A stretch of 64,000 nt of DNA from Paraburkholderia podalyriae. Its GTDB lineage: Bacteria > Pseudomonadota > Gammaproteobacteria > Burkholderiales > Burkholderiaceae. The position numbers and the translations under genes are program-made. The notes beneath the pieces are model-generated. The model did not search any database. It was not told where the DNA came from and saw only the letters and a list, made by a program, of their open reading frames with translations. The stretch lies in NCBI RefSeq assembly GCF_014397785.1, contig NZ_VZQQ01000025.1, positions 31,454-95,453 of the forward strand. Reading direction: 5' to 3'. Positions 49,582 through 58,392 of the stretch are shown one piece after another (positions within the stretch are counted from its first letter, which is position 1; every line of letters starts with the position of its first letter).

Positions 49582-51249
49582 ATGGCCCGCATTGTTCCCG
49601 ACGACTGGAAGAGCCTCGAAGCGACCGGCGCGGCGGCGCGCGAACGTGAAACACTCGCGCTACTCGAAAAGGCCCTGCCCGCCGACTACACCGTGTATCA
49701 CGGCGTGCATTGGACGCGCCTGAACCAGAACTTCTCCGTGTTCGGTGAGGCCGATTTCGTGATCGTGAGTCCCGCCGGCCGCCTGATGATCATCGAGCAG
49801 AAGACCGGCTTTCTGCGAGAAACGCCGAAAGGGCTCGTCAAGGTGTATCTGCAGACGGAGCGCAACGTCGCGATCGCGCTCGCGCATACGATCGAGAGTC
49901 TGCACCGGCGATTTACCGCGGCGTTCGGCGCGGGCACGTATTTCATCGAGGAACTGCTGTACTGCCCCGACCACATCGTCAAGGATGCGGCGATCGCCGG
50001 CGTGAATCCGGCGCGCATCGTCGACGCGACGCGGCGCGAGCGGCTCGCGGCGATCATCCGCGAAGCGCTGCCGGCCGATGAACCGCGCCTGCCGTGCGCG
50101 TCGAAAATTCACCACTTTCTCGCCGACGAACTCGCGTTGACGCCCGACACGAGCGCGCTCGTGGGGCAGGCGGGCACGCTCGTCACGCGCCTCGCGGGCG
50201 GACTCGCGACATGGGCGCGCCGGCTCGAATTCGTGCCGTTCCGTTTGCGGGTGATCGGCACGGCGGGCTCCGGCAAGACGCAACTCGCGGTGCAAGTGAT
50301 GAAGGACGCGGTCGCGCGCGGCGAGCGGCCGTTGTACGTGTGCTTCAACCGGCCGCTCGCCGATCACATCGCGCGGGTCGCGCCGCCGGAGGCCAAGGTC
50401 GCGAACTATCACCAGCTTTGCGACTGGATCGCGCGCGACGCGGGCTGCGCGCCCGATTTCCAGTCCGCGCAGGTGTTCGATCAACTGGAGACCGTATTCG
50501 CCGACACGCCGATCGAACCACGCTGGCGGTTCGATGTGCTGATCGTCGATGAAGGGCAGGATTTCCAGCAGCCGTGGGTTGCCGCGCTCGAGCGGCTGCT
50601 GCGGCCGGGCGGCGCGTGGTGGTGGCTCGAAGACCCGCTGCAGAATCTGTACATGCGCGAGCCGGTCTCGTTGCCGGGCTGGACCACACTCAAGGAAACC
50701 ACCAATTACCGCAGTCCTCGCGACATCCTCGACTATCTGCGCGACGTGCTGGGCGCGTCGGTGCCGCTCGCCGCGGCGCTCGCGGCGGGCAGTCCGTTCG
50801 ACGGCTCCGAGGTTTCGGTGTCGGTCTACGACGAAGCGCAGGGCGCCGAAAGCAGTATCGACGCAACCAAGCGCGCAATCACGCACGCGCTATCGCTCGG
50901 TTTTCGCAAGCAGGACATCGCGGTGCTGTCGTTCCGCGGCCGCGAGGGTTCGGCAATGAGCGCGCTCGATCATCTCGGACCGCATCGGCTGCGCAGTTTT
51001 ACCGGCAAATACGATCTGTTCGGCAACCCGGAATATCGCGAAGGCGACGTGCTGTTCGAGTCGATCTACCGCTTCAAGGGGCAGGCCGCGCCGTGCGTGA
51101 TCTTCACCGAGGTCGACTTCGACGGGTTCGACGAACGCATCGCGCGCAAGCTGTTCGTCGGCGCGACGCGCGCGACGATGAAGCTGATCATCGTCGCGTC
51201 GCAGCGGGCCGCACGGCATCTGCAACTGCGCGAGCGGAAGGAGAAGTAG
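49582..51249 (+). CDS. NERD nuclease-related domain fused to an SF1-type (UvrD/PIF1-like) ATPase
   Basis: The product is 555 residues. Residues ~18-130 form a NERD domain with the nuclease-like core GEADFVIVSPAGRLMIIEQK (Glu/Asp, then Glu-X-Lys). From ~210 an SF1 helicase-type ATPase follows: Walker A GTAGSGKT (~228-235), Walker B VLIVDEGQDF (~315-324), the motif III-like WWWLEDPLQNLY, the motif IV ETTNYRSPRDI and the C-terminal FVGATRATMKLIIVAS (motif VI). It may process DNA ends or foreign nucleic acid; such NERD-helicases occur in some defence contexts, but this one stands alone. There is no membrane segment. Confidence 0.88.
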   Translation: MARIVPDDWKSLEATGAAARERETLALLEKALPADYTVYHGVHWTRLNQNFSVFGEADFVIVSPAGRLMIIEQKTGFLRETPKGLVKVYLQTERNVAIALAHTIESLHRRFTAAFGAGTYFIEELLYCPDHIVKDAAIAGVNPARIVDATRRERLAAIIREALPADEPRLPCASKIHHFLADELALTPDTSALVGQAGTLVTRLAGGLATWARRLEFVPFRLRVIGTAGSGKTQLAVQVMKDAVARGERPLYVCFNRPLADHIARVAPPEAKVANYHQLCDWIARDAGCAPDFQSAQVFDQLETVFADTPIEPRWRFDVLIVDEGQDFQQPWVAALERLLRPGGAWWWLEDPLQNLYMREPVSLPGWTTLKETTNYRSPRDILDYLRDVLGASVPLAAALAAGSPFDGSEVSVSVYDEAQGAESSIDATKRAITHALSLGFRKQDIAVLSFRGREGSAMSALDHLGPHRLRSFTGKYDLFGNPEYREGDVLFESIYRFKGQAAPCVIFTEVDFDGFDERIARKLFVGATRATMKLIIVASQRAARHLQLRERKEK

Positions 51250-51299
51250 CGGGGGCGGCCGGGCGCCGCATTGCGCAGCGCCCACTCGGAACGTAGCGC

Positions 51300-52247
51300 T
51301 CAACGCCACGCCCTTGCGCTCACCAGCATCCCCGTGCGCGTCAGCGCATCCCACCAGATCACGCGTAGCAACGGCGCCTGTTGCGCGATCAGCAGCGCCT
51401 GCACCGGATCGCTTTCGACGAAGTGCGTGACGCCCGCTCGCAGCGCCGCGCTCGCCTTGTGCGCGGCCGCGCCGGCGGGGCTGTCGTCGTGCAGGCCAGG
51501 CGCGCGCATCACCAGTTGCAGGTGAGCGAAGCCGTGTCGCGTGAGCCACGCTGCGGTGCGCGCGCGATCCATTTCCGGGCGGCCCGTGATGATCGTCCGC
51601 ACGTGCCGCGGGTCGATGCCGGGCAGCGCCTCGAACGGCAGCAGCGCGTCGCGCTCGGCGAGCGCGGCGTCGAGGTCCTCGTCGTAGCGCGCGAGCGGTA
51701 CGTCGGGCAGCAGGATGCCGTCGAGGTCGATTGCGTACGTCGCGTATTCGTGGTCGCTGGCCATCGCGGGCGCGGCGCCGGCTTCGACGCGTGCCCAGTC
51801 CTCGCGGTAGCGCTCGGTGTACGCCTGGCGCTCCCACGGAAAGAGGGCGAAGTAGCCGCGCGCGTCGATCGCGTAGTCAGGCTGCGCGCGGCTCAGATCA
51901 TCGACCGCGCCGGTCAGCGTTTTGACTTCGAGCCCGTGTGCCTGCAGAAACGCGATGCAATCGACAAGCGTAAAACCGCGCCCGGCGATGTCCTCGCACA
52001 ACAGCACTTTCGAGCCCGCGGGCGGGATCGGCAGCGTCGAATCCCATGCGACCGCGCGCGTCTGGCGGTCGTAGCGCAGGAACGCGACCGGCACGCCGAC
52101 CGCGTGCGACACCATCAACGCGAGCGGTGCGCCGCCGCGCAGAATCCCGAGCGCCATCGTGAAACGCTCGGCGAGCAGCGTGGGCTGCAGCGATTCGATC
52201 CAGTGATCGAGCTGTTCGTACGTCAGAGGCAGGACCGGCTTGTTCAT
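51300..52247 (-). CDS. Phosphoribosyltransferase-HAD phosphatase fusion protein
   Basis: The product is 315 residues from ATG 52247 (MNKPVLPLTYEQLDHWIES). Residues ~1-150 form a type I PRTase fold whose PRPP loop reads VLLCEDIAGRGFTLVD, with the hood-like opening GILRGGAPLALMVSHAVGVP. Residues ~165-315 form a HAD-like domain beginning YAIDLDGILLPDVPLARYD (motif I, DXDG) with the Thr/Ser motif IITGRPEMDRA. Cytoplasmic. Fusion or pairing of PRTase and HAD is known from a predicted nucleoside-like metabolite pathway linked to tellurite-type stress clusters, but no other member of such a cluster is present here. Reaction unknown. Confidence 0.78.
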   Translation of the reverse strand: MNKPVLPLTYEQLDHWIESLQPTLLAERFTMALGILRGGAPLALMVSHAVGVPVAFLRYDRQTRAVAWDSTLPIPPAGSKVLLCEDIAGRGFTLVDCIAFLQAHGLEVKTLTGAVDDLSRAQPDYAIDARGYFALFPWERQAYTERYREDWARVEAGAAPAMASDHEYATYAIDLDGILLPDVPLARYDEDLDAALAERDALLPFEALPGIDPRHVRTIITGRPEMDRARTAAWLTRHGFAHLQLVMRAPGLHDDSPAGAAAHKASAALRAGVTHFVESDPVQALLIAQQAPLLRVIWWDALTRTGMLVSARAWR

Positions 52248-52509
52248 GACTATCGAGGCGCCGCATGGCGCGATGGAAGGCAATGGTCCGCGGGGATGCG
52301 CGCGTCGCGACCGACGCCCAGGCGCGACACCGCGAGTCCCCCGCTTTTGAGACAGTGGATTTGGCGATATTATGCATGCGGGTCAAAGGTCGCGTGTCGG
52401 GGTGGCGCGCGTCTGACGGCACGGCGCAATACCTCGCATGCGATGAGATCGGCTGACCCTGTCGCCGTCTGCAGTCTGGCGAATCAACGAAAACGGATAA
52501 AAAAAGCAA

Positions 52510-53079
52510 ATGGCCAACGTGATGGCAACGCCGCGCAATGCGACCGGCGCAACGGCTGTGTCCTGGCGGATGCGCTCGCTGATGGGGCTGATGGGGCTGA
52601 TCGTCGGGCTGACCATTGGTTTTGCGGATGCGCAGCCGGGCGCGCAGCAGTCGCCGGCGCTGTCGCTCGACGTGCAGGGCAAGATCGCCAACACCAACGA
52701 CGCCGCGCACCGCACTTATCACTTCAGCGAGGCCCAGCTGCTCGCGCTGCCTGTGCATACGATCACGACCTCGACCACCTGGACGCCACGCTCGACGTTC
52801 ACCGGCCCCAAGCTCGCCGACATCCTGAAGGTCGTCGGCGCGCACGGCACCGAAATCGAGCTCCGTACGTTCGACGACTACACGTACACCGTGCCGATGG
52901 CGGACTGCGAACGCTACGGCGTGATCGTCGCGTACAGCATGAACGGCCAGCGCCTGAAACTCAGCGACTTCGGGCCGCTGTTCCTGATCTACCCGCGCGA
53001 CGCTTTTCCTGATGAACTGACTGGCGCGCTCGGCGACTCGAAATTCGTATGGCAGATCAAGGCCCTCATCGTCAAATAG
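52510..53079 (+). CDS. Periplasmic protein with molybdopterin-oxidoreductase-like fold, sensor module partner
   Basis: The product is 189 residues with a membrane/signal segment at ~22-40 (MRSLMGLMGLIVGLTIGF, then ADA) that predicts export. The mature part (LSLDVQGKIANTNDAAHRTYHFSEAQLLALPVHTITT, then FTGPKLADILKVVGAHG) resembles the sulfite-oxidase/YedY molybdopterin-binding fold, but it is far shorter than the enzymes, so it is probably a binding or sensing domain rather than an enzyme. Its 3' end overlaps the hybrid kinase gene by 31 bp, which points to co-translation and a shared signalling role. Confidence 0.75.
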   Translation: MANVMATPRNATGATAVSWRMRSLMGLMGLIVGLTIGFADAQPGAQQSPALSLDVQGKIANTNDAAHRTYHFSEAQLLALPVHTITTSTTWTPRSTFTGPKLADILKVVGAHGTEIELRTFDDYTYTVPMADCERYGVIVAYSMNGQRLKLSDFGPLFLIYPRDAFPDELTGALGDSKFVWQIKALIVK

Positions 53080-54896
53080 CGCGCCGTCCGTGGCGGCGCG
53101 TGTTGTACGTGCTGATCTGGCTGACGGCGCTCGCGGCACCCGTCGGCGCGATCGGCTATCTACTGTATGCGAACCTGTTGAATCCGCGCGCGACCGAGCA
53201 GTTGACCGGCACCTACGACGGTTTCTACTGGGACGCCGCGCAACTGCAGATTGCGTACGCGCGCTTCGAGAACCAGCTGCTGCTGTATCAGTCCGGCGCC
53301 GACGACGACTATCAGCGGCTGCTGCTGCGCTTCCAGCTGCTGCAATCGAAGCTGCGCGTAATGGCCGGCTCGACGCAGCGGCTCTCGGCGCAGCTCGCTC
53401 TGCTGCACCGGCAGCTCGACGAAATCAACGCGCTCGAGAATGTGCTCGACGAACTGCAGCCCGAGATCGACGTACTGCCGCATGACCGAGCCCGTGCCGC
53501 GCGGATCGACGCGCAACTGCGCCAGCACTGGGACGAGGTCAACGATCTGGCGCTGTCGCGCCGTTTCGCCGATGTCGCCGACCGCGAGGCGATGAACCGC
53601 GATTTCATCGACAAGCGCCGCATGCTGTTCGCGGGCGGTCTGTTGCTGCTGTTGCTGTCGGCGGCGGCGACGCTGCTGCTCGCGCTCAACGGCCGGCGCC
53701 GCACGCGGCTGATGCGTCAGCAGCGCGCGGCGCTGGAAGCCGAGCATCAGGCGAGCCGCGCGGCGCACGAGTCGAGCCTCGCGAAGGACGCGTTTCTCGG
53801 CATGATCAGCCATGAGCTGCGCACGCCGTTGCATGCGATCGTGTCGTCGGTCGAACTGCTCGGCTTCAACTATCACTCGGAAGCCGACCGCAAGGTGATC
53901 CAGCGGCTCGAAACCGCGGCGCGCCATCTCGAAGCGCAGATGAAGGATCTGACCGATTACGCGCGCCTCGGCGCCGGCAAGCTCGAACTGCGGCACCAGC
54001 ATTTCGAGCCGCGCGAGCTGCTGGCGTCGATCGTCGATGAACACACGAGGTTCGCCAGGGCGCGCGGGCTCAAGCTCGAGAGCGAGGCGAGCGGCGTGAG
54101 CGGGCTCGTCGAGTCGGACCCGCACCGGATCCGGCAGATCGTCAACAACCTCGTCACCAACGCGATCCGCTACACCGAGACCGGCACGGTGCGCGTCGAA
54201 CTGCGGCAGCAGCCGGCGCTGCTGGTTTTCGTCGTCAGCGATACCGGGCCGGGCGTGCCGTCTGCGCAGATCCCGCTGATCTTCGAGGAGTTCACGCAGC
54301 TCGACGCGTCGCGCACGCGCCGCTTCGAGGGCGCGGGCATGGGCCTCACGATCGTGCAGGGGCTCGTGAAGCTGTTCGGCGGCACGGTCGACGTCGCGAG
54401 CGCGCTCGGCGAGGGCACTACATTTACGGTGAGCATTCCGGTCGTGCCGGTCGCGACGGTCGAGCCGGCCGACGTCGCGGCGCAAGCCGAGCCGGGCGGC
54501 GCGCGGCCGTGCGTGCTGATCGTCGACGATAACCGACTGATCCGAGAGTCGCTCAGCGAAATGGTCGCGCACATGGGCTACGACGCGGTCGCACTCGGCA
54601 ATGCCAACGACGCGCTCGCGTGGCTCGACGCGCATCGCTGCGAAGTGGTGCTGCTCGATCTGCACATGCCGGAGCGCGACGGCTACACGTTTCTCGAAGA
54701 CTTCGCGACGCGCGGCGGACCGTCGGCGGGCGTGCCGGTGATCGTGGTCAGCGCGTACGCGCCGGAGGTCATGCGGGATGGCGAAACTGGCGCGACGGGC
54801 GCGCCGTCGGTGTTCGAGGCGCTGTCAAAGCCAGTCCATTACGAGGATCTGAAGCACGCGCTGCGGCGGGCGCTGGCGGCGCGGCATCGGTCGTGA
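53049..54896 (+). CDS. Hybrid sensor histidine kinase with C-terminal receiver (sensor module)
   Basis: The product is 615 residues. Membrane helices at ~18-42 and ~194-214 bracket a ~150-residue helical periplasmic domain with heptad-like Leu/Gln-rich sequence. HisKA has phospho-acceptor His255 (MISHELRTPLHA). HATPase motifs are NNLVTNAIRYT, DTGPGVP and GAGMGLTIV. The receiver (~490-610; VLIVDDNRL) has phospho-acceptor Asp537 (LLDLHMPERDG). The start codon lies within the upstream molybdopterin-fold gene. It probably senses the state of that periplasmic partner and signals to the convergent BetR-receiver protein. Confidence 0.9.
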   Translation: MADQGPHRQIARRPWRRVLYVLIWLTALAAPVGAIGYLLYANLLNPRATEQLTGTYDGFYWDAAQLQIAYARFENQLLLYQSGADDDYQRLLLRFQLLQSKLRVMAGSTQRLSAQLALLHRQLDEINALENVLDELQPEIDVLPHDRARAARIDAQLRQHWDEVNDLALSRRFADVADREAMNRDFIDKRRMLFAGGLLLLLLSAAATLLLALNGRRRTRLMRQQRAALEAEHQASRAAHESSLAKDAFLGMISHELRTPLHAIVSSVELLGFNYHSEADRKVIQRLETAARHLEAQMKDLTDYARLGAGKLELRHQHFEPRELLASIVDEHTRFARARGLKLESEASGVSGLVESDPHRIRQIVNNLVTNAIRYTETGTVRVELRQQPALLVFVVSDTGPGVPSAQIPLIFEEFTQLDASRTRRFEGAGMGLTIVQGLVKLFGGTVDVASALGEGTTFTVSIPVVPVATVEPADVAAQAEPGGARPCVLIVDDNRLIRESLSEMVAHMGYDAVALGNANDALAWLDAHRCEVVLLDLHMPERDGYTFLEDFATRGGPSAGVPVIVVSAYAPEVMRDGETGATGAPSVFEALSKPVHYEDLKHALRRALAARHRS

Positions 54897-54950
54897 CGGC
54901 GGTGGTGCCGCGCACAGGGCGCGCGTCGGCGCCCGCGATTCAGGACCGAT

Positions 54951-55805
54951 TCAGGGCCGATTCAGCCGCTTCGACAGATCGGCGACGAGAATCGCCATGC
55001 GCGCGGGCTTCTCGTAGCACGCGACGTCGTAGTCGCGGATCACCTCGCTGATCTCCGATTCGCTGGCCTTGCCGGTCAGCAGCTCGCCGGTCAGCACGAA
55101 GATCGGCGCGTCCGGGTTCTCCGACGCGCGCACCGCGCGAATCGCGGCCGCCGAGGTCTGCGCGCCGAACAGCCAGTCGATGATCACGCCGTCGAACACC
55201 TGCGTTTGCAACTGCTCGCCGAACGCCGCGAGCCCATAGATCGCGACCGCCGTGAAGCCGCTGCGCTCCAGATAGTCGCGCAGGTTGTCGGCGCTCGAGC
55301 GGTCGTCGTCGACGACCGCGATGGTCGGCTTGTCTGTTTCGGCGCGGCGCGGATAGATCTCGATTTTGTGAACCTCGTACGCGGTTTGATACAGCGCGCC
55401 ATCATGACGCGCGACGCGCCATTGACCGAGCCGCGAATACGCGACGAACTCCGGACGGCTGCCCGGCTCGAGCGCGGCGCCGACCCACGCGGTGCAGGCG
55501 ATTTCGGTCGCGCCGATGCAGAACACGGCCTCCTGGGCGACCGCGCCGACGACGCCCGGATCGAGCGACTGCGCGCCGAACAGCTGCGCCGCGGGTTCGT
55601 CGAATACCTCGGCGACTTTCTTGATCTGCGACAGGGTCCACGGACTATTGCCGCGCAATTTGCGGTGCCCCTGAGAAAAACTCAGATCGAGGATGCGGCA
55701 TAGCTCCGTGGTTTGCTGACGCTTGCCGATTCCATGCCGGCTCATCAACTCGCGCACGCGCTCGGCAACCGCGATGGAGTCGGGTGAGTGTGTTTCGTTG
55801 GCCAT
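54951..55805 (-). CDS. BetR-domain HTH protein with C-terminal response receiver
   Basis: The product is 284 residues. The N-terminal ~1-75 (AVAERVRELMSRHGIGKRQQ, then ILDLSFSQGHRKLRGNSPWT) is a BetR-type helix-turn-helix. The middle ~75-155 has no clear family. The C-terminal receiver (~160-284) has the acidic cluster Asp166-168 (VVDDD), phospho-acceptor Asp210 (GVIIDWLFG) and the Lys in CYEKPARM. HTH-first, receiver-last order is the reverse of most response regulators. It converges on the hybrid kinase at 53049 and is its probable partner. Confidence 0.85.
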   Translation of the reverse strand: MANETHSPDSIAVAERVRELMSRHGIGKRQQTTELCRILDLSFSQGHRKLRGNSPWTLSQIKKVAEVFDEPAAQLFGAQSLDPGVVGAVAQEAVFCIGATEIACTAWVGAALEPGSRPEFVAYSRLGQWRVARHDGALYQTAYEVHKIEIYPRRAETDKPTIAVVDDDRSSADNLRDYLERSGFTAVAIYGLAAFGEQLQTQVFDGVIIDWLFGAQTSAAAIRAVRASENPDAPIFVLTGELLTGKASESEISEVIRDYDVACYEKPARMAILVADLSKRLNRP

Positions 55806-56271
55806 GCTGCGTGAAAATCCGCCGGGTTAATAGGTACAGGTGGAGCGCTTTTGACAGGCGCAGGCCGAGCTTGCGCATGCAATGCGCATGAATAGGCCAC
55901 GCGGGAAGGCAAATGTACCGTAAATAAATTCACAAATTATGATTTTGTCAGACCGCCCGCCGAGGTCGCTGATGCAAGCGACGCAACGGCCGTGCCGGTG
56001 ACTTTGATGCGTTAGGCATCAAAAAGTATTCTACCGTTGAATCGATGACGAAACGGTTGGGGAATCCACGCATGAGCCGTGCCGAAGGCGACGGAACCGG
56101 CTGCTAGCCGCGACGCCCCCGGGCGGGGCGCGTTCAGCGCGCCGGCATCGTGTCGAGCCGACCGGTTGTTGCAGAATCCGCGCGAGGTCGAGCATGCCCG
56201 GGCCGCCTTCGCATTGCGGACAATGGCGCCCGCTGCGAAGATGACGCCCACCTCTGCGACCTGCCCACCCA
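55806..56271. other. Divergent intergenic region with small inverted repeat
   Basis: This 466-bp stretch has no gene. TTTGATGC-GTTAG-GCATCAAA (56003-56023) is a perfect 8-bp inverted repeat, possibly an operator for the FAD oxidoreductase operon. Confidence 0.4.
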
Positions 56272-57612
56272 ATGACCACGACTTACCCGCTGCACTCGAC
56301 CTTCACTTGCGCCGATCAACCGTTCCCCACCCACGCCGACGTCGTGATCGCCGGTGCCGGCATCATGGGCTGCGCGGCCGCTTATTACCTGGCGCGGCGC
56401 GGCCTGTCGATGGCGGTGCTCGACAAGTCGCGGATCGCCGGGCAGCAGTCGTCGCGCGCGTGGGGCTTCGTGCGTCAGCAAGGTCGCGAAGCCGCCGAGG
56501 TACCGCTGATGATGGCGAGCATTCCATTGTGGAAAGAACTCGAGCGTGAGCTGAACTTCGATCTCGAATGGCGTCAGGGCGGTTGCCTGTATGTCGCCAC
56601 CCATGACGAAGACTGGGCTTCCTTCCGGCAATGGATCGATGTCGCGCGTCAGTACGGCCTCGACACCCGCACGCTCGACCGCGGGCAGATCGACGCCGTC
56701 GTGACCGGCATGCAGGGTCCCGCGCTCGGCGGCCTGTACACGCCGAGCGATGGTCAGGCTGAACCGCGCCGTGTCGCCGCTGCCTTCGCGGCACGCGCCG
56801 CCGAAGCCGGCGCACTGTTTTTCGAGGGCTGCGGCGTGCTCGGCGTCGAACGCGGGGGCGGCGCGATTGCGGGTGTGGTCACTGAGCGCGGCACGATTCG
56901 CACAGCGCGTTTCGTCTGCGTAGCCGGCGCCAGTAGCTGGCGCCTGCTCAGGACGCTGGGTCTCGAACTGCCGCAGCAGGCGGTGCGTGGCACCTGCATG
57001 CGCACCAATCCGCTGCCGCCGGTCACGGCGTCGACGTTCTGGGGCCACGGCCTCGGCATCCGGCAGCGCGCGAACGGCGCGATCAATCTCGCCGACGACA
57101 TGCAGGTCGACGTCGACATGACGCTCGGTCATTTGCGCGCGCTCAAATGGTTTTTGCCGGAACTGTGGACACAGCGCGAGAAGTTCAGCTTCCATCTGAA
57201 CGGCGCCTGTCTGCGGGATCTGCGCGAGCGTTTGCCGGGCGGCGTGCCCGACGCCGAACGCGTGCTATATCCGCGCGACCCGCATCCGCAGCCGAACACG
57301 CGCCATGCGCCGCGCGCGCTGAAGAAGCTGCGCGCGCTGTTTCCGGCGTTGCGCGACGCACAGGTGGTCGAGGCGTGGGCGGGGCTCATCGACGTGCTGC
57401 CCGACGGCATTCCAGTGATCGATGCGCCGCCGCAGGTCCCCGGCCTGACCGTCGCGACCGGCTTCTGCGGTCATGGTTTCGCGATGGGGCCGATCGTCGG
57501 CAAGCTGCTCGCTGAACTCAACGATGGCGGCGAGGCGTCGCTGGATCTATCGGCGTTCCGTTTGCAGCGTTTCTTCGACGGCACGATGAAGCGGCCGCGT
57601 AGCATGCTGTAA
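56272..57612 (+). CDS. FAD-dependent oxidoreductase (DAO family, D-amino-acid-dehydrogenase/sarcosine-oxidase-like)
   Basis: The product is 446 residues with no signal peptide. The FAD Rossmann motif is VVIAGAGIMGCAAAYYLARRG (~24-44), the DAO-type GQQSSRAWGFVRQQGRE follows, and the C-terminal ATGFCGHGFAMGPIVGKLLAEL closes the flavin fold. It oxidises an amine or amino acid C-N bond with FAD. It is followed 35 bp later by a C39-like gene and then by an ornithine-cyclodeaminase-like gene, a probable operon for catabolism of a proline- or lysine-derived amino acid; the exact substrate cannot be read from sequence. Confidence 0.88.
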   Translation: MTTTYPLHSTFTCADQPFPTHADVVIAGAGIMGCAAAYYLARRGLSMAVLDKSRIAGQQSSRAWGFVRQQGREAAEVPLMMASIPLWKELERELNFDLEWRQGGCLYVATHDEDWASFRQWIDVARQYGLDTRTLDRGQIDAVVTGMQGPALGGLYTPSDGQAEPRRVAAAFAARAAEAGALFFEGCGVLGVERGGGAIAGVVTERGTIRTARFVCVAGASSWRLLRTLGLELPQQAVRGTCMRTNPLPPVTASTFWGHGLGIRQRANGAINLADDMQVDVDMTLGHLRALKWFLPELWTQREKFSFHLNGACLRDLRERLPGGVPDAERVLYPRDPHPQPNTRHAPRALKKLRALFPALRDAQVVEAWAGLIDVLPDGIPVIDAPPQVPGLTVATGFCGHGFAMGPIVGKLLAELNDGGEASLDLSAFRLQRFFDGTMKRPRSML

Positions 57613-57647
57613 CCCCGCCGCGCAACCTGACCCGACCGATACCCCTG

Positions 57648-58286
57648 ATGACCGAACCCGTCCTCCGCCACGCCGACGTCCCGTACTACTCGCAATGGGG
57701 CAGCCCCGAGTGGGTGCGCGACATCGTCGAACAGCGGCGCGACCCGTGCGAAGACCCGCACTGGCAGCGCAGCGGTTTCGCCGACCCCGAGCGCTATCGT
57801 TTCTGGGCGCAACGCCTGTGCGGGCTGACCTGCCTCGAATCGGCGCTCGACTATTGGGGCATCGATCACGCGCCGCGCGCCGCGTTGCTCGACGACGCGC
57901 TACGCCACGGCGTGTACCGGCTGCGCGACGATGGCGGCGTCGACGGTCTGATCTACCGGCCGTTCGCCGACTGGGCGGGCGCCGCGTTCGGCCTGGAGAT
58001 CGACGTGCTGCCGCAGGCGTCGCTCGAGGAGATCGCGGCGCGGCTCGACGCCGATACGCTCGCGATCGTGTCGGTGAGCCCCGAGATCCGCTATCCGGAG
58101 CGGTCGAACCGGCAGCGGGGCGGTCATCTGATCCTGCTGCACGGCCGCGATCGCGACGGCGTGTGGTTTCACAACCCGTCGGGCGTCGCGCCGCATCAGG
58201 CCGACGTGTACCTGTCGTTCGCGATGATGTCGCGTTTCTATGCGCAGCGCGGGATGACGCTCGGCCGCGGCAAGAACGGCGACTAA
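57648..58286 (+). CDS. C39-like papain-fold protein
   Basis: The product is 212 residues and cytoplasmic by prediction. The Cys region RLCGLTCLESALDYWG, the His region GGHLILLHGRDRDG and the following Asn-Pro (WFHNPSGVAPH) match the C39_2/papain-fold peptidase pattern of Cys-His-Asn. No double-glycine transporter is encoded nearby, so bacteriocin processing is unlikely. Its place between an FAD amine oxidoreductase and a cyclodeaminase-like reductase suggests it may hydrolyse a peptide or amide to feed that pathway. Confidence 0.75.
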   Translation: MTEPVLRHADVPYYSQWGSPEWVRDIVEQRRDPCEDPHWQRSGFADPERYRFWAQRLCGLTCLESALDYWGIDHAPRAALLDDALRHGVYRLRDDGGVDGLIYRPFADWAGAAFGLEIDVLPQASLEEIAARLDADTLAIVSVSPEIRYPERSNRQRGGHLILLHGRDRDGVWFHNPSGVAPHQADVYLSFAMMSRFYAQRGMTLGRGKNGD

Positions 58287-58392
58287 AACCCCGACAAAGC
58301 CGGCGGGCGGCAGAACGGGCTCACGACTGGCGAACTTTTTTGCGCTCGGTTACGGTGACGCCATCCCCACTCCATCCAGCACTGGACCGTCC

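Noticed and set aside
57648..58286. Bacteriocin-processing peptidase
   Set aside because: It has a C39-like core but no ABC transporter fusion, no adjacent transporter and no double-glycine leader peptide gene nearby.
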